Shown here piece by piece: positions 1 through 8,530 of a stretch of 64,000 nucleotides of DNA. The stretch's first letter is position 1. Every line of letters starts with the position of its first letter. The stretch lies in contig JALNVF010000001.1 of NCBI GenBank assembly GCA_023231445.1, positions 1-64,000 on the forward strand. Reading direction: 5' to 3'. Made by a program: the position numbers and the translations under genes. The DNA comes from Treponema sp. Its GTDB lineage: Bacteria > Spirochaetota > Spirochaetia > Treponematales > Treponemataceae. The notes under the pieces are model-generated. The model searched no databases, was not told the origin of the DNA, and saw only the letters and a program-made list of their open reading frames with translations.

Positions 1-819
1 AATCAGAGCAGCGCAGTAGAGGAAGCGACCGCATCTGTTAAACAGATTGTTTCGTCAATGGAAAGCGTTGCGGAAATTACAAATAAAAAAAGTACTGCAA
101 GCAGGGAGCTGGCAGAAGCATCACAAAAAGGTAAGTACGACGTAGAAAATACACGTTCGGTTATAAAGAGCATCAGCGAGAATATTGGTACGATAAACGA
201 AATGGTTTCGGTGATTAATTCGATAGCGGCACAGACTAATCTTCTGGCAATGAATGCGTCCATAGAATCTGCACATGCAGGAGAGGCTGGCAAAGGATTC
301 GGGGTTGTTGCATCAGAGATCAGAAAACTTGCCGAGACTTCGTCTGCAAACGCTAAAAATATAAGCAGCAGACTTAAGGAGATTCTTAAAAAAATAGATG
401 AAGCTGACAGTTCCAGCGAACAGAGTTTGAAAGTAATTGAAAACGTCAATATAGAAGTTCAGGAAACGGCAAAATCGTTTGAAGAAATTCTTGCACGCTC
501 TCAGGAGTTGTCGCAGGGTGGAGCCCAGATTCTGGCTGCCATGACGGCACTTACAGGAGTTTCCGAGCAGGTAAGGGATAATTCTGCTCAGATGAAAACG
601 GAATCCGGTGTCATGAATACTATTGTTGATAAAGTGACTGACATTTCCCGTCAGGCTTCAACCGGTATGGGTGAAATTGCGACAGGAAGTCACGAAATTA
701 CAGAGAGTATGGGCAGTATTCATAATCACATGGGTATGCTTGCGGAGTTGACCGACAAACTGAGTGATGAGGTGTCGCGATTTAAAATAGAAAGCAAAGA
801 TACGGAAAAAACCGCCTGA
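1..819 (+). CDS. Methyl-accepting chemotaxis protein, C-terminal part (5' truncated by window)
   Basis: Reading frame 1 is open from the first base, so the gene begins before the window; 272 codons are visible. This is the cytoplasmic signalling rod of a chemoreceptor, which controls the CheA kinase through CheW. The diagnostic hairpin tip is present around residues 70-110 ([20 protein letters not shown], then [20 protein letters not shown]). It is flanked by long heptad-rich helices with Gln/Glu pairs typical of methylation sites. The protein ends at a lysine/glutamate-rich tail without the CheR-docking pentapeptide of E. coli receptors. The sensor and membrane parts are outside the window, so the ligand cannot be guessed. 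It converges on guaA across a repeat-rich gap. Confidence 0.95.
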   Translation, partial: NQSSAVEEATASVKQIVSSMESVAEITNKKSTASRELAEASQKGKYDVENTRSVIKSISENIGTINEMVSVINSIAAQTNLLAMNASIESAHAGEAGKGFGVVASEIRKLAETSSANAKNISSRLKEILKKIDEADSSSEQSLKVIENVNIEVQETAKSFEEILARSQELSQGGAQILAAMTALTGVSEQVRDNSAQMKTESGVMNTIVDKVTDISRQASTGMGEIATGSHEITESMGSIHNHMGMLAELTDKLSDEVSRFKIESKDTEKTA

Positions 820-824
820 ATTAC

Positions 825-1010
825 CGCATCCTGCGCTTTATTTAAGGTGATTATGGCAGCGCACAGGGATGGCCTTTGAAAAGTACATCCTTGTACTTTT
901 CAAAGGAAGCGAATACTTATGGGGCTGGTAATTCCGGCGGAACGTATTCGCAGATTGGTGCCGCGCATCCTGCGCTTTATTTAAGGTGATTATGGCAGCG
1001 CACAGGGATG
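825..1010. repeat. 47-base perfect direct repeat (825-871 and 964-1010)
   Basis: Two identical 47-base copies, starting CGCATCCTGCGC and ending GCGCACAGGGATG, lie 139 bases apart in the convergent gap between the chemoreceptor and guaA. Each copy can fold on itself: CATCC plus TGCGCT near the start pairs with AGCGCA plus GGATG near the end, with a three-base bulge and a loop of about 20 bases. The two copies bracket the two-hairpin element at 873-951. I see no coding frame in this gap. Confidence 0.85.
873..951. repeat. Two-hairpin element, copy A
   Basis: The first hairpin has 15-base perfect arms (CCTTTGAAAAGTACA at 873-887 and its complement at 892-906) around TCCT. The second has 8-base arms GCGAATAC (909-916) and GTATTCGC (944-951) around a 27-base loop (917-943). 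The same architecture, with the same loop length and similar loop sequence but different, compensated stems, occurs at 38764-38842. No T-run follows, so it is not a standard terminator in either direction. Confidence 0.75.
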
Positions 1011-1024
1011 TGCGCCCCCTCTAA

Positions 1025-1052
1025 TGCAGGAAAATCATTCGATTTTCCTGCA
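1025..1052. repeat. Palindromic hairpin between chemoreceptor and guaA
   Basis: TGCAGGAAAATC (1025-1036) is perfectly complementary to 1041-1052, with ATTC as the loop: a 12-base stem. It lies between the direct repeats and the next palindrome. It could slow transcription arriving from either convergent gene, but it lacks a T-run. Confidence 0.6.
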
Positions 1053-1055
1053 GAG

Positions 1056-1081
1056 TACGTTTTGCATGGATGCAAAACGTA
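1056..1081. repeat. Palindrome with CATGGATG core, three bases beyond the guaA stop
   Basis: TACGTTTTGCAT (1056-1067) pairs with ATGCAAAACGTA (1070-1081) across GG. Read on the minus strand the centre is CATCCATG, the same core found in the palindrome at 38764-38797 and, with one change, at 873-906, although the arms differ. It may act at the 3' end of the guaA message, but no T-run follows on the minus strand. Confidence 0.6.
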
Positions 1082-1084
1082 CGA

Positions 1085-2947
1085 CTATTCCCAGCCGAAT
1101 GTTGCCGGCGGTTTATTCGTGGCGTCGTAATATACGGCATCTACGAACGGAAGGGCGGCTATCTGCCGCACTACCGGATCAAGCACTTCGGACGGAAGAT
1201 GTGCAAAACGTGCTGTCATGACGTCTTCGCTGCATACCGGACGAAGTACGAAACTTGTATGGTCCGGCGTGCCTGCATACGGCAGATCAATTGTAAGGTG
1301 CTGAAAGATTTTATCGTACCACCCGGTTTCATGAAGTTTGGCAAGAACGATGTTGTCGGCTTCTCTGAGCTGGTCAAGACGCCGCTTATCGCAGTACCCT
1401 TCCTGCAGTGTAAGTTTTACACCCGGTCTCTGGTAAAGGCAGAGCAGTGTACGGTTAATGTATTGTGCATTGTTTGTGATATAAGAAGATGCTTCTTCTA
1501 TACTATCCCAGTCTCCGGGATATGTATAAAATCCGTTTTCGAGCGGTGTGAACGAAAGAACAGACGGAAAGCGGTAGGTACGGAAATCACCTTGAACTCC
1601 TACAGATCGGACGGGAAGTGTATATTGTTCCCGAAGTTCTGTATTACCGGAAAGCGGCTCAATTTTCATGGATGTAATTTCCGAACAGGCTTTTTCGTAG
1701 TCTGTTTTGTCACTGCTGTTCATTGTTCCATTCGTACAAAGTACGTTGATCGAAAGTCCCGGTCCCGGAAACGGATGCCGCATAACAAGTTCGCTGCTTA
1801 ATCCGAGCTGGCGGCCTATGGCACGCACTTCGTCTTTATACAGATTGCGCAGCGGTTCTATGATAAGCCCCTTTTCTATGAGTGCCTGAATTCCTGCAAC
1901 ACGGTTATGGTGTGTTTTTATTGTTTTTGAGTTTTTTGTTCCGCCTGATTCGATGATGTCCGGATAAAGCGTTCCCTGTGCAAGCATCCATTCGTTTTCG
2001 TCAAGATGCTGTTTTGCGACGACTTCGTTGCGTACGGTAATGAAGTTTTCTCCGACAGCCATACGTTTTTTCTGCGGATCAGTGAGTCCGGCTATGGCTT
2101 TAAGAAAGCTTTCTGCTGCATCCTCGACGATAAAATTATTAAAACCGAACGTCCGGTACTGTTCTGCGACGGTTCTGCTTTCATTTTTTCTCATAAAACC
2201 GTTGTCTATATGCAGTCCCAGAACGCGGTTCTGCCCAAGCGCCTTATTAAGCAGTGCGAACGTAACGGTGCTGTCTACACCACCACTCAGGAAAAGTAGA
2301 ACGTTTTTATCTTTAGCGGTTGTCCTGATGTCGTCCAGAATTACGTTAAGAACCGTACTTTGATCCCAGTTTTTCTGCATACCGCAGAACGATGCGAAGT
2401 TTTCAAATATTCTGTTTCCGTCAGGCGTATCCTTTACTTCACAGTGAAACTGAAGCGAGAACCGTTTTTTGGAAAGGTTCTGGAGCGCAGCATATGTACA
2501 GTCTTTCGTACTGCCGGTGATTTCGAATCCGTCTCCGGCTTTTGTTACAGCATCCTGATGGCTCATCCATACCTGAACAGGAGAATTGATTCCTTTGAAC
2601 AGAGGACTATCCTTATTTGTGATAGTAAGGTGTGCAATGCCGAACTCTCCGGTACCGGCTTTTTCTACCGTTCCGCCGGAACAGGTTGCCATGATCTGGT
2701 GGCCGTAGCACAGTCCGAGCATCGGAATATCGAGATTCAGTATTTTTTCATTGAATTCCGGAATATCAGATTCGTAGACGGAACTGGGGCCTCCGCTTAA
2801 AACAATGCCTTTTGTGTTTTCAAATGCATCGACAGGAGCCGACGGAAGTGCAATTTCAGAATAATAACCAAGCATGCGGAACCGCTTTGCAATAAGATGT
2901 GCATACTGGCTGCCAAAATCGAGAACGACGATTTTTTCGCGGTTCAT
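1085..2947 (-). CDS. guaA: GMP synthase (glutamine-hydrolysing), long form
   Basis: Converts XMP to GMP using glutamine and ATP in the cytoplasm. Residues 1-190 are the class I amidotransferase with DFGSQY near residue 10, nucleophile Cys80 in GLCYGHQ, and His168/Glu170 in a QFHCE version of the usual QFHPE. The ATP pyrophosphatase P-loop is SGGVDS at 221-226. The C-terminal dimerisation domain ends in [10 protein letters not shown], as in the family. At 620 residues it is roughly 100 longer than the common bacterial form (about 510-525), the extra length lying in the C-terminal half, as in the longer eukaryote-type enzymes. The start ATG overlaps the pyrG stop by four bases (ATGA), so the two glutamine-dependent nucleotide enzymes are translationally coupled. 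Confidence 0.95.
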   Translation of the reverse strand: MNREKIVVLDFGSQYAHLIAKRFRMLGYYSEIALPSAPVDAFENTKGIVLSGGPSSVYESDIPEFNEKILNLDIPMLGLCYGHQIMATCSGGTVEKAGTGEFGIAHLTITNKDSPLFKGINSPVQVWMSHQDAVTKAGDGFEITGSTKDCTYAALQNLSKKRFSLQFHCEVKDTPDGNRIFENFASFCGMQKNWDQSTVLNVILDDIRTTAKDKNVLLFLSGGVDSTVTFALLNKALGQNRVLGLHIDNGFMRKNESRTVAEQYRTFGFNNFIVEDAAESFLKAIAGLTDPQKKRMAVGENFITVRNEVVAKQHLDENEWMLAQGTLYPDIIESGGTKNSKTIKTHHNRVAGIQALIEKGLIIEPLRNLYKDEVRAIGRQLGLSSELVMRHPFPGPGLSINVLCTNGTMNSSDKTDYEKACSEITSMKIEPLSGNTELREQYTLPVRSVGVQGDFRTYRFPSVLSFTPLENGFYTYPGDWDSIEEASSYITNNAQYINRTLLCLYQRPGVKLTLQEGYCDKRRLDQLREADNIVLAKLHETGWYDKIFQHLTIDLPYAGTPDHTSFVLRPVCSEDVMTARFAHLPSEVLDPVVRQIAALPFVDAVYYDATNKPPATFGWE

Positions 2948-4566
2948 TTTTTTATTCCCTTTTTTATTTGAGTGAAGTCACATGCTGCCCTGATAAAATC
3001 CCGGAACAGCGGACCTGCTTTGTTCGGACGGCTCTTGAATTCCGGGTGGAACTGAACGCCGAGCATCCACGGATGATCCGGTACTTCGCATATTTCAACA
3101 AGATCTCGTTCAGGATTTATTCCTGCAATAATAAGACCTGCGTCTTTAAACGCATCACGGTATTTATTATTGAATTCGTAACGGTGCCGGTGACGTTCCC
3201 AGATTGTCTTTGTGCCGTATGCTTTTTCAGTGAGAGTCCCCGGTGTAACTCTGCACTCGTATTTTCCCAGACGCAGTGTTCCGCCGAGAATCTTACCGTT
3301 TTGATCTGGCATAAGATCAATAACCGGATATTTTGTGTTTTTATTCATTTCCGTCGAATTTGCATCAGTATAGCCGAGTATGTCACGGGCATATTCGATA
3401 ACTTCAATCTGCATACCAAGACAAATTCCGAAATACGGTACTTTGTGAGTACGCGAATATTTTGCGGCGAGAATCATACCTTCAATACCGCGGTCTCCAA
3501 ACCCGCCGGGAACAATGACTCCGTCTGCGTTTCTGAGACGCTCCTCCGTTGTTTTATCATCGGAGAGCGTTTCTGCGTCGACCCAGTCGATTGTTACTGC
3601 AGCTTCGTTGTGAATTCCGCCGTGCGTAAGTGACTCTACGACAGAAAGATATGCGTCATGCAGTTCAATGTATTTACCGACGAGCGCAATGGTGACTGCC
3701 TGTTTCGGATTATTAAATCTGTCAACCATCTTCTGCCAGCCATCAAGATCGGATTTTGTATTTTTTATGCCAAGTGTTTCACAAACGGCTTTTCCCAGTC
3801 CTTCCTGTTCCATCTGCAGCGGAACTTCGTAGATTGACCGTGCGTTAAGATTCTGAATAACGTGGCTTGTCGCAACATTGCAGAAAGAGGCGAGTTTTTC
3901 GCGCGTTCCCCTGTCGACAGGCTGTTCCGTTCTTAACATGATTATGTCAGGCTGAATACCGAGTTCCTGGAGTTCTTTTACCGAGTGCTGTGTTGGTTTT
4001 GTTTTAAGCTCATCAGCTTTTTTCATATACGGAACGAGTGTAAGATGAATATAGCAGCAGTTTTCTTCTCCGACTTTATATTTCATCTGGCGGATTGCTT
4101 CCATAAACGGCAGCGATTCAATATCTCCGACTGTGCCGCCAATTTCTGTTATGATGACATCAGCTTTTGTTTCTTCAGTGGAAAGAAGCATGCGCCGGAG
4201 AATTTCTTCGGTAATGTTCGGAATTACCTGTACCGTACCGCCGTGGAATCCTCCTTCGCGTTCTTTTGTAAGAACTGCAAGATATACGCGGCCTGCGGTT
4301 GTGTTTGATGACTGTGAAAGCGAAGCATCAGTGAAGCGTTCGTAATGTCCCAGATCAAGATCTGTTTCAGCTCCGTCGTCGGTGACGAAAACTTCTCCGT
4401 GCTGGTAAGGATTCATTGTTCCCGGATCGATATTCAAATATGGATCGAATTTTTGATTTACAACTTTGTATCCACGGCTTTTAAGTATAAGGCCGAGAGA
4501 TGCAGCTGCAATGCCTTTCCCTAATCCGGAAACTACTCCTCCGGTAATGAAAATGTATTTGGTCAT
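2944..4566 (-). CDS. pyrG: CTP synthase
   Basis: Makes CTP from UTP with glutamine and ATP. The N-terminal synthetase begins [17 protein letters not shown], which holds the ATP loop. The C-terminal amidotransferase carries Cys382 (GICLGMQ) and His507/Glu509 (QFHPE). I chose the ATG at 4566, giving 540 residues (normal length), because AGGGAT lies about 10 bases upstream and the conserved N-terminus begins there; an upstream in-frame ATG at 4602 has no ribosome binding site and would add 12 basic residues. It is followed directly by guaA in the same transcript, pairing the two glutamine-dependent nucleotide aminations. Confidence 0.96.
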   Translation of the reverse strand: MTKYIFITGGVVSGLGKGIAAASLGLILKSRGYKVVNQKFDPYLNIDPGTMNPYQHGEVFVTDDGAETDLDLGHYERFTDASLSQSSNTTAGRVYLAVLTKEREGGFHGGTVQVIPNITEEILRRMLLSTEETKADVIITEIGGTVGDIESLPFMEAIRQMKYKVGEENCCYIHLTLVPYMKKADELKTKPTQHSVKELQELGIQPDIIMLRTEQPVDRGTREKLASFCNVATSHVIQNLNARSIYEVPLQMEQEGLGKAVCETLGIKNTKSDLDGWQKMVDRFNNPKQAVTIALVGKYIELHDAYLSVVESLTHGGIHNEAAVTIDWVDAETLSDDKTTEERLRNADGVIVPGGFGDRGIEGMILAAKYSRTHKVPYFGICLGMQIEVIEYARDILGYTDANSTEMNKNTKYPVIDLMPDQNGKILGGTLRLGKYECRVTPGTLTEKAYGTKTIWERHRHRYEFNNKYRDAFKDAGLIIAGINPERDLVEICEVPDHPWMLGVQFHPEFKSRPNKAGPLFRDFIRAACDFTQIKKGIKK

Positions 4567-4616
4567 CAATCTTAATCCCTGTCGCTTACGACGATTTTTC
4601 ATTTAAAATACAAAGT

Positions 4617-5921
4617 CTATGATACCAGAAAATTACTTGTTCGTCCATAAACCTTTGCAACATAATCCGACACCTGTAACAGTGCTTTTTCGGCGGCTCT
4701 CGGGTCATTTTCGATCAGGGCACGGAAAGAGGCAGCCGGGACTTTGATAAGTTCGCAGTCTGACAGAGCTTTTGCCTCTCCTGCCCTGGGTTTATTAAGA
4801 ATGCAGGCCTGTTCTCCGAAGAAGGCACCTTTATCATAATAGGTAAGGTTTTCACTTCTGCTGAGAACAACCGTCCCGTTTACGACATAATAACTGTCGT
4901 CTGTTGTATCGTCTTTTGAATAAATTATACCGCCTGTTTTTACCGTAATAACGTCGTTCTTGTTCATGAGCGCTGCAGGTTTTATGAAAAGAACTCGTTT
5001 TATAATTGAAAGTACTGCAGTATCGTTTCGTTCGGGGAGAAGATATAATTCGCCGAGAAGCAGCGAATCAAAGAATTGTAGTACATAAATTACTTGTGCA
5101 CAGGTAAGAAAGAGTGTAAAAAATATGTATACTTCGAAGAGAAGAATCATTACATTACTCAAAACTCCGTAAATGAGATTATAGTTTTCTATATTAAGAA
5201 AGAAATTTATGAGTTTTGAAATAATAAAGAAGACTGCAGTACAAACGGTAGAACTGATGATACAAAGTTTTAATCGTGGTTTTGTTCCGGCAGCAAAACG
5301 ATATGCTATAGTAACGAAAATAAAGATAAGAAGATACGCAAAAATATTGATAACTATTTTAGAAGATGTTCCGAGCAGGAGAGGGTTCTGTCTGCGTAAA
5401 AATGCTAGTGCCGGCTGTGTGAAAATCTGATGTGCGGTGAACATTATGAAGATAATAATAACGGACAGAATGACAAGCACAAGTTCGCCTGCAAAAATTA
5501 TAAGCTGGTTAAATAAAGGCCGGGACGGAGCCTTATAATGGAAAATACGGTTTATTCCCTGCATGATTGTTGCAAAAAATTTCCGGGCCATCCAGATGAT
5601 AAACAGCATAAGAACAAAGTCGACCCATCCGAACGTGTGGTATCCGAGCAGCGTATTGACAAATGACTGTACATCGAACATGTCCCTGTATTGACTGGTA
5701 AAAGAAAAAATTGAATTAATAAAAGATGGAGAAGCATGAAGAATCCTGACTAGTACTGCAAGCACCATCATAATTATCGGTATAAATGAAAAAAGGAATC
5801 CAAAGGCACACGCAGCAGCACTGTTGTACAGATTGTTCTGAATATAGTACACCGTTGTTAAATAAAACGATTGTCCGATCATATATATTCCGGAATGCTT
5901 TTTCGGTTGTGCTTCTTTCAT
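4617..5921 (-). CDS. YihY/BrkB-type membrane protein fused to a cyclic-nucleotide-binding domain
   Basis: A 434-residue inner-membrane protein. Residues about 25-285 carry six hydrophobic segments in the arrangement of the YihY (BrkB/UPF0761) family, including the family's N-terminal NSAAACAFGFLFSFIPI stretch. Residues about 305-425 are a cyclic-nucleotide-binding-like domain, with FFGEQACILNKPRAGEA matching the phosphate-binding cassette (Gly, Glu and Arg present). YihY proteins usually end soon after the last membrane segment, so this is an unusual fusion. The family's function is unsettled; old RNase BN labels are wrong. The stop of the upstream PilZ gene is one base before this ATG, so the two are co-translated. 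Ligand binding is inferred from the cassette only. Confidence 0.85.
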   Translation of the reverse strand: MKEAQPKKHSGIYMIGQSFYLTTVYYIQNNLYNSAAACAFGFLFSFIPIIMMVLAVLVRILHASPSFINSIFSFTSQYRDMFDVQSFVNTLLGYHTFGWVDFVLMLFIIWMARKFFATIMQGINRIFHYKAPSRPLFNQLIIFAGELVLVILSVIIIFIMFTAHQIFTQPALAFLRRQNPLLLGTSSKIVINIFAYLLIFIFVTIAYRFAAGTKPRLKLCIISSTVCTAVFFIISKLINFFLNIENYNLIYGVLSNVMILLFEVYIFFTLFLTCAQVIYVLQFFDSLLLGELYLLPERNDTAVLSIIKRVLFIKPAALMNKNDVITVKTGGIIYSKDDTTDDSYYVVNGTVVLSRSENLTYYDKGAFFGEQACILNKPRAGEAKALSDCELIKVPAASFRALIENDPRAAEKALLQVSDYVAKVYGRTSNFLVS

Positions 5922-5922
5922 T

Positions 5923-6891
5923 TTAAAATAGTGTTGTCATTGAAATATCTTCCGGTTTTTCGTTGAACCCGGGAAGAGGAAAATTTGCTGCCGGCTGTAT
6001 CTGTCCGGGGGAGGGGGGCGATTCTTCATCAGAAACATCGAAAAGAAAAGCATCATCTTCCGTCCTTTTTGTATCTTCAATCGATTTTGAGTAATCCGTC
6101 ATATCGCGTATATTTTCCATAATTATTTCTGTGACTTTGTGCTGAAGACTCGCCGTAATGTAGCTGCGGATCAGTTTTTTTGCAGAATACGAAAGCCCCT
6201 GCATAAAAAGCAGCACAAGCTTACAGTATTTAGGAGTGACTACAACTGCATATACGGCAACAGTACAATTGAAATTTTTTTTATCAAGTGTTACATATAC
6301 GTCACGGACGACACTGTTTACCTGAAACATGTCTTTGTACTGCGGAGCCAGAATACATGCTGCTCCAACGACGCTTATGTCCAGCAGATGCATTTTATAC
6401 ACTTTTGTACCAAGATGCACAAGCAGCAGCGCATCGGGATCTGACGAGCAGTTTGTGCGCACATACTGCCGCCTTCCCTTTGCCCCGTTTATGTTAAGGA
6501 TGCCCTCTATTGTTTCAGTAATATCTTCGAGCCGTTCGTTCATCATGATGAAACCGGCTGGAATGGAAACCTTAAGCATGAACTGATCCCTGTCGGCTTT
6601 GTTGATACGGGACGAGAGAATCCCCAGAAAAATGGATTTAAGAGATGGATCGGTTTCGCATGACTTTGTGAAATTAAGCCATTGTTCATGCGGAAGCTGG
6701 TCGTCGATATTGATAAAGCAGATGGAATCAGGATATGCACGAAGAACATTTTTTGCGTCACGATAATCGTCAATTGTATAGACTTCAAACTCGTCCTCAA
6801 TCAGTTTGCTGACTATTACATTTTTTGTGGAGAAAGCAGGATTGAGGAAAAACACTTTACGTCCGAAAATCGGGTTCTCTCTTGATTCCAT
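5923..6891 (-). CDS. PilZ-domain protein with receiver-like N-terminus
   Basis: 322 residues, cytoplasmic. The PilZ domain, a cyclic di-GMP receptor, is in the middle: R141-x3-R145 (RRQYVR) and D171-I-S-x2-G176 are the two ligand motifs. Residues 1-130 look like a degenerate response-regulator receiver (FFLNPAF, FINID, FLGIL strands) without a clear phospho-acceptor set. The last 60 residues are acidic, proline-rich and probably disordered. Start ATG is preceded by AAAAGG. It sits one base upstream of the YihY/cyclic-nucleotide fusion, so two nucleotide-second-messenger proteins share a transcript. Confidence 0.85.
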   Translation of the reverse strand: MESRENPIFGRKVFFLNPAFSTKNVIVSKLIEDEFEVYTIDDYRDAKNVLRAYPDSICFINIDDQLPHEQWLNFTKSCETDPSLKSIFLGILSSRINKADRDQFMLKVSIPAGFIMMNERLEDITETIEGILNINGAKGRRQYVRTNCSSDPDALLLVHLGTKVYKMHLLDISVVGAACILAPQYKDMFQVNSVVRDVYVTLDKKNFNCTVAVYAVVVTPKYCKLVLLFMQGLSYSAKKLIRSYITASLQHKVTEIIMENIRDMTDYSKSIEDTKRTEDDAFLFDVSDEESPPSPGQIQPAANFPLPGFNEKPEDISMTTLF

Positions 6892-6914
6892 TACCTTTTA
6901 TTATACAACTGTTT

Positions 6915-8366
6915 TCAAAAATCAGCCAGTTTTGGTGCACGAGGATACGGAACAACATCACGGATGTTTGCCATGCCGGTAACGTAACGCAGCAGTCGCT
7001 CAAATCCGAGTCCGAATCCTGAATGCGGAACGGTGCCGAACCGGCGGAGATCAAGATACCACTGATAGTTTTTCATATCCATGTTACGGTCTGCACACAC
7101 TTTCATAAGTTTTTCGTAGTTTTCTTCGCGTTCGCTGCCGCCTATGATTTCACCGAGTCCCGGAACGAGAACGTCTACAGCTTTCACTGTCTTGTTATCG
7201 TCGTTCAGCTTCATATAAAAAGCTTTGATTTCTTTCGGATAGTTGTAGACCATCACGGGACTTTTATAGATTTCTTCCGTAAGGTACCGTTCGTGCTCTG
7301 TCTGCAGATCGCATCCCCAGAACGGTTTATACTCAAATTTATCAGCATGTTTCGAAAGTTCTTTGACCGCTTCCGTATATGAAATACGCTTAAACGGTGT
7401 GTCAACGACATGCTGAAGCATGGATATTAGTCCGTTCTGAATACGTTTTTCAAAGAAATCAAGATCTTCCCTGCATTTTGTGAGCGCCCAGTTAAGCAGG
7501 TATTTTATGAACTCTTCTTCAATATCCATATCATCAGTGAGGTCGAAGAATGCCATTTCCGGTTCGACCATCCAGAATTCGGAAAGATGGCGGGGCGTGT
7601 TTGAATTTTCTGCCCGGAATGTAGGTCCGAACGTATAGACGCGGCTTAGCGCTGTTGCAAGCGTTTCTGCCTCGAGCTGTCCGCTTACCGTGAGATTTGC
7701 TTTTTTTCCGAAGAAGTCTCTGCTGTAGTCGACGATTTTTGCAGCATCTTCAACTTTCATACCGCCCTGACCTGCTTTTACAGCGAGTTCTGCAATTTTT
7801 TCAAGAGACAGTGTCGTAACCTGAAACATTTCTCCGGCGCCTTCCGCGTCACTGCACGTAATTTCGGGCGCATTGACATACTGGAATCCGCGCTCCTGGA
7901 AAAAAGAGTGAACTGCAAACGCCATCTGACTGCGCATTCTGAATACCGCGCCGAAGGTGTTTGTCCTGGCGCGGAGGTGTGCGTTGTCACGGAGATATTC
8001 CATAGACATTTTATTTTTCTGCAGAGGATAACTTTCTGCAGGGCATTCACCAAGTACCGTAAGTTTTTCAAGTGTTACTTCAACAGCCTGTCCGGAAGCA
8101 GGTGACGCAATCAGTACGCCTTCAGCACGTACTGAAGCACCTGTATTTATTTTCTTTAAATTTTCTTCTATAAAGTCAGGATCAGCATTTTTCGACGGAT
8201 TGTTGCGGTCGAATGCAAGCTGAATTGAAGCGAAACAAGAACCGTCGTTTACCTGTATAAAGACGAGGTTCTTGGAATCGCGCAGGGTGCGTACCCAGCC
8301 GGATACGGTAACTGGACTTCCGTCCGGGTTGGAAGTAAGTAAATCTTTAATGAGTGTCGGTTTCAT
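6915..8366 (-). CDS. asnS: Asparaginyl-tRNA synthetase
   Basis: Charges tRNA-Asn. A class II aminoacyl-tRNA synthetase of 483 residues with an N-terminal OB-fold anticodon domain (residues about 15-100, VSGWVRTLRDSKNLVFIQV). The catalytic core has motif 2 (GPTFRAENSNTPRHLSEFWM) and motif 3 (GFGLGFERLLRYV). The 'HLSEFWM' form is that of AsnRS rather than AspRS. Length is slightly above the E. coli enzyme. It is divergent from citrate synthase and lies 23 bases upstream of the PilZ gene in the same direction. Confidence 0.97.
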   Translation of the reverse strand: MKPTLIKDLLTSNPDGSPVTVSGWVRTLRDSKNLVFIQVNDGSCFASIQLAFDRNNPSKNADPDFIEENLKKINTGASVRAEGVLIASPASGQAVEVTLEKLTVLGECPAESYPLQKNKMSMEYLRDNAHLRARTNTFGAVFRMRSQMAFAVHSFFQERGFQYVNAPEITCSDAEGAGEMFQVTTLSLEKIAELAVKAGQGGMKVEDAAKIVDYSRDFFGKKANLTVSGQLEAETLATALSRVYTFGPTFRAENSNTPRHLSEFWMVEPEMAFFDLTDDMDIEEEFIKYLLNWALTKCREDLDFFEKRIQNGLISMLQHVVDTPFKRISYTEAVKELSKHADKFEYKPFWGCDLQTEHERYLTEEIYKSPVMVYNYPKEIKAFYMKLNDDNKTVKAVDVLVPGLGEIIGGSEREENYEKLMKVCADRNMDMKNYQWYLDLRRFGTVPHSGFGLGFERLLRYVTGMANIRDVVPYPRAPKLADF

Positions 8367-8437
8367 GCTGTTTATTGTAGTTATTTATCATGCTTTCTTC
8401 AATATCCCTTATATGATAAAGTTTTTTCGATTTTTAC

Positions 8438-8466
8438 TTGAAATAGATATATTAAATATGTATAAT
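8438..8466 (+). promoter_or_regulatory. Sigma-70 promoter of citrate synthase
   Basis: TTGAAA (8438-8443), a 17-base spacer and TATAAT (8461-8466). Transcription would start near 8473, about 58 bases before the chosen ATG, in the divergent gap shared with asnS. Confidence 0.8.
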
Positions 8467-8530
8467 TATTAAAACTTTATTTGTAATGATGTATAAATAT
8501 GCATCGTCCATTGAAAGAATCGGGGTTACT

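Noticed and set aside
820..1084. Possible CRISPR array because of several repeats close together
   Set aside because: The repeat units differ, only two copies are identical, spacing is irregular and there are no cas genes; the units are hairpins, not repeat-spacer pairs.
4567..4602. Upstream ATG giving a 552-residue CTP synthase
   Set aside because: No ribosome binding site precedes it and the added residues are not part of the family; the ATG at 4566 has AGGGAT.
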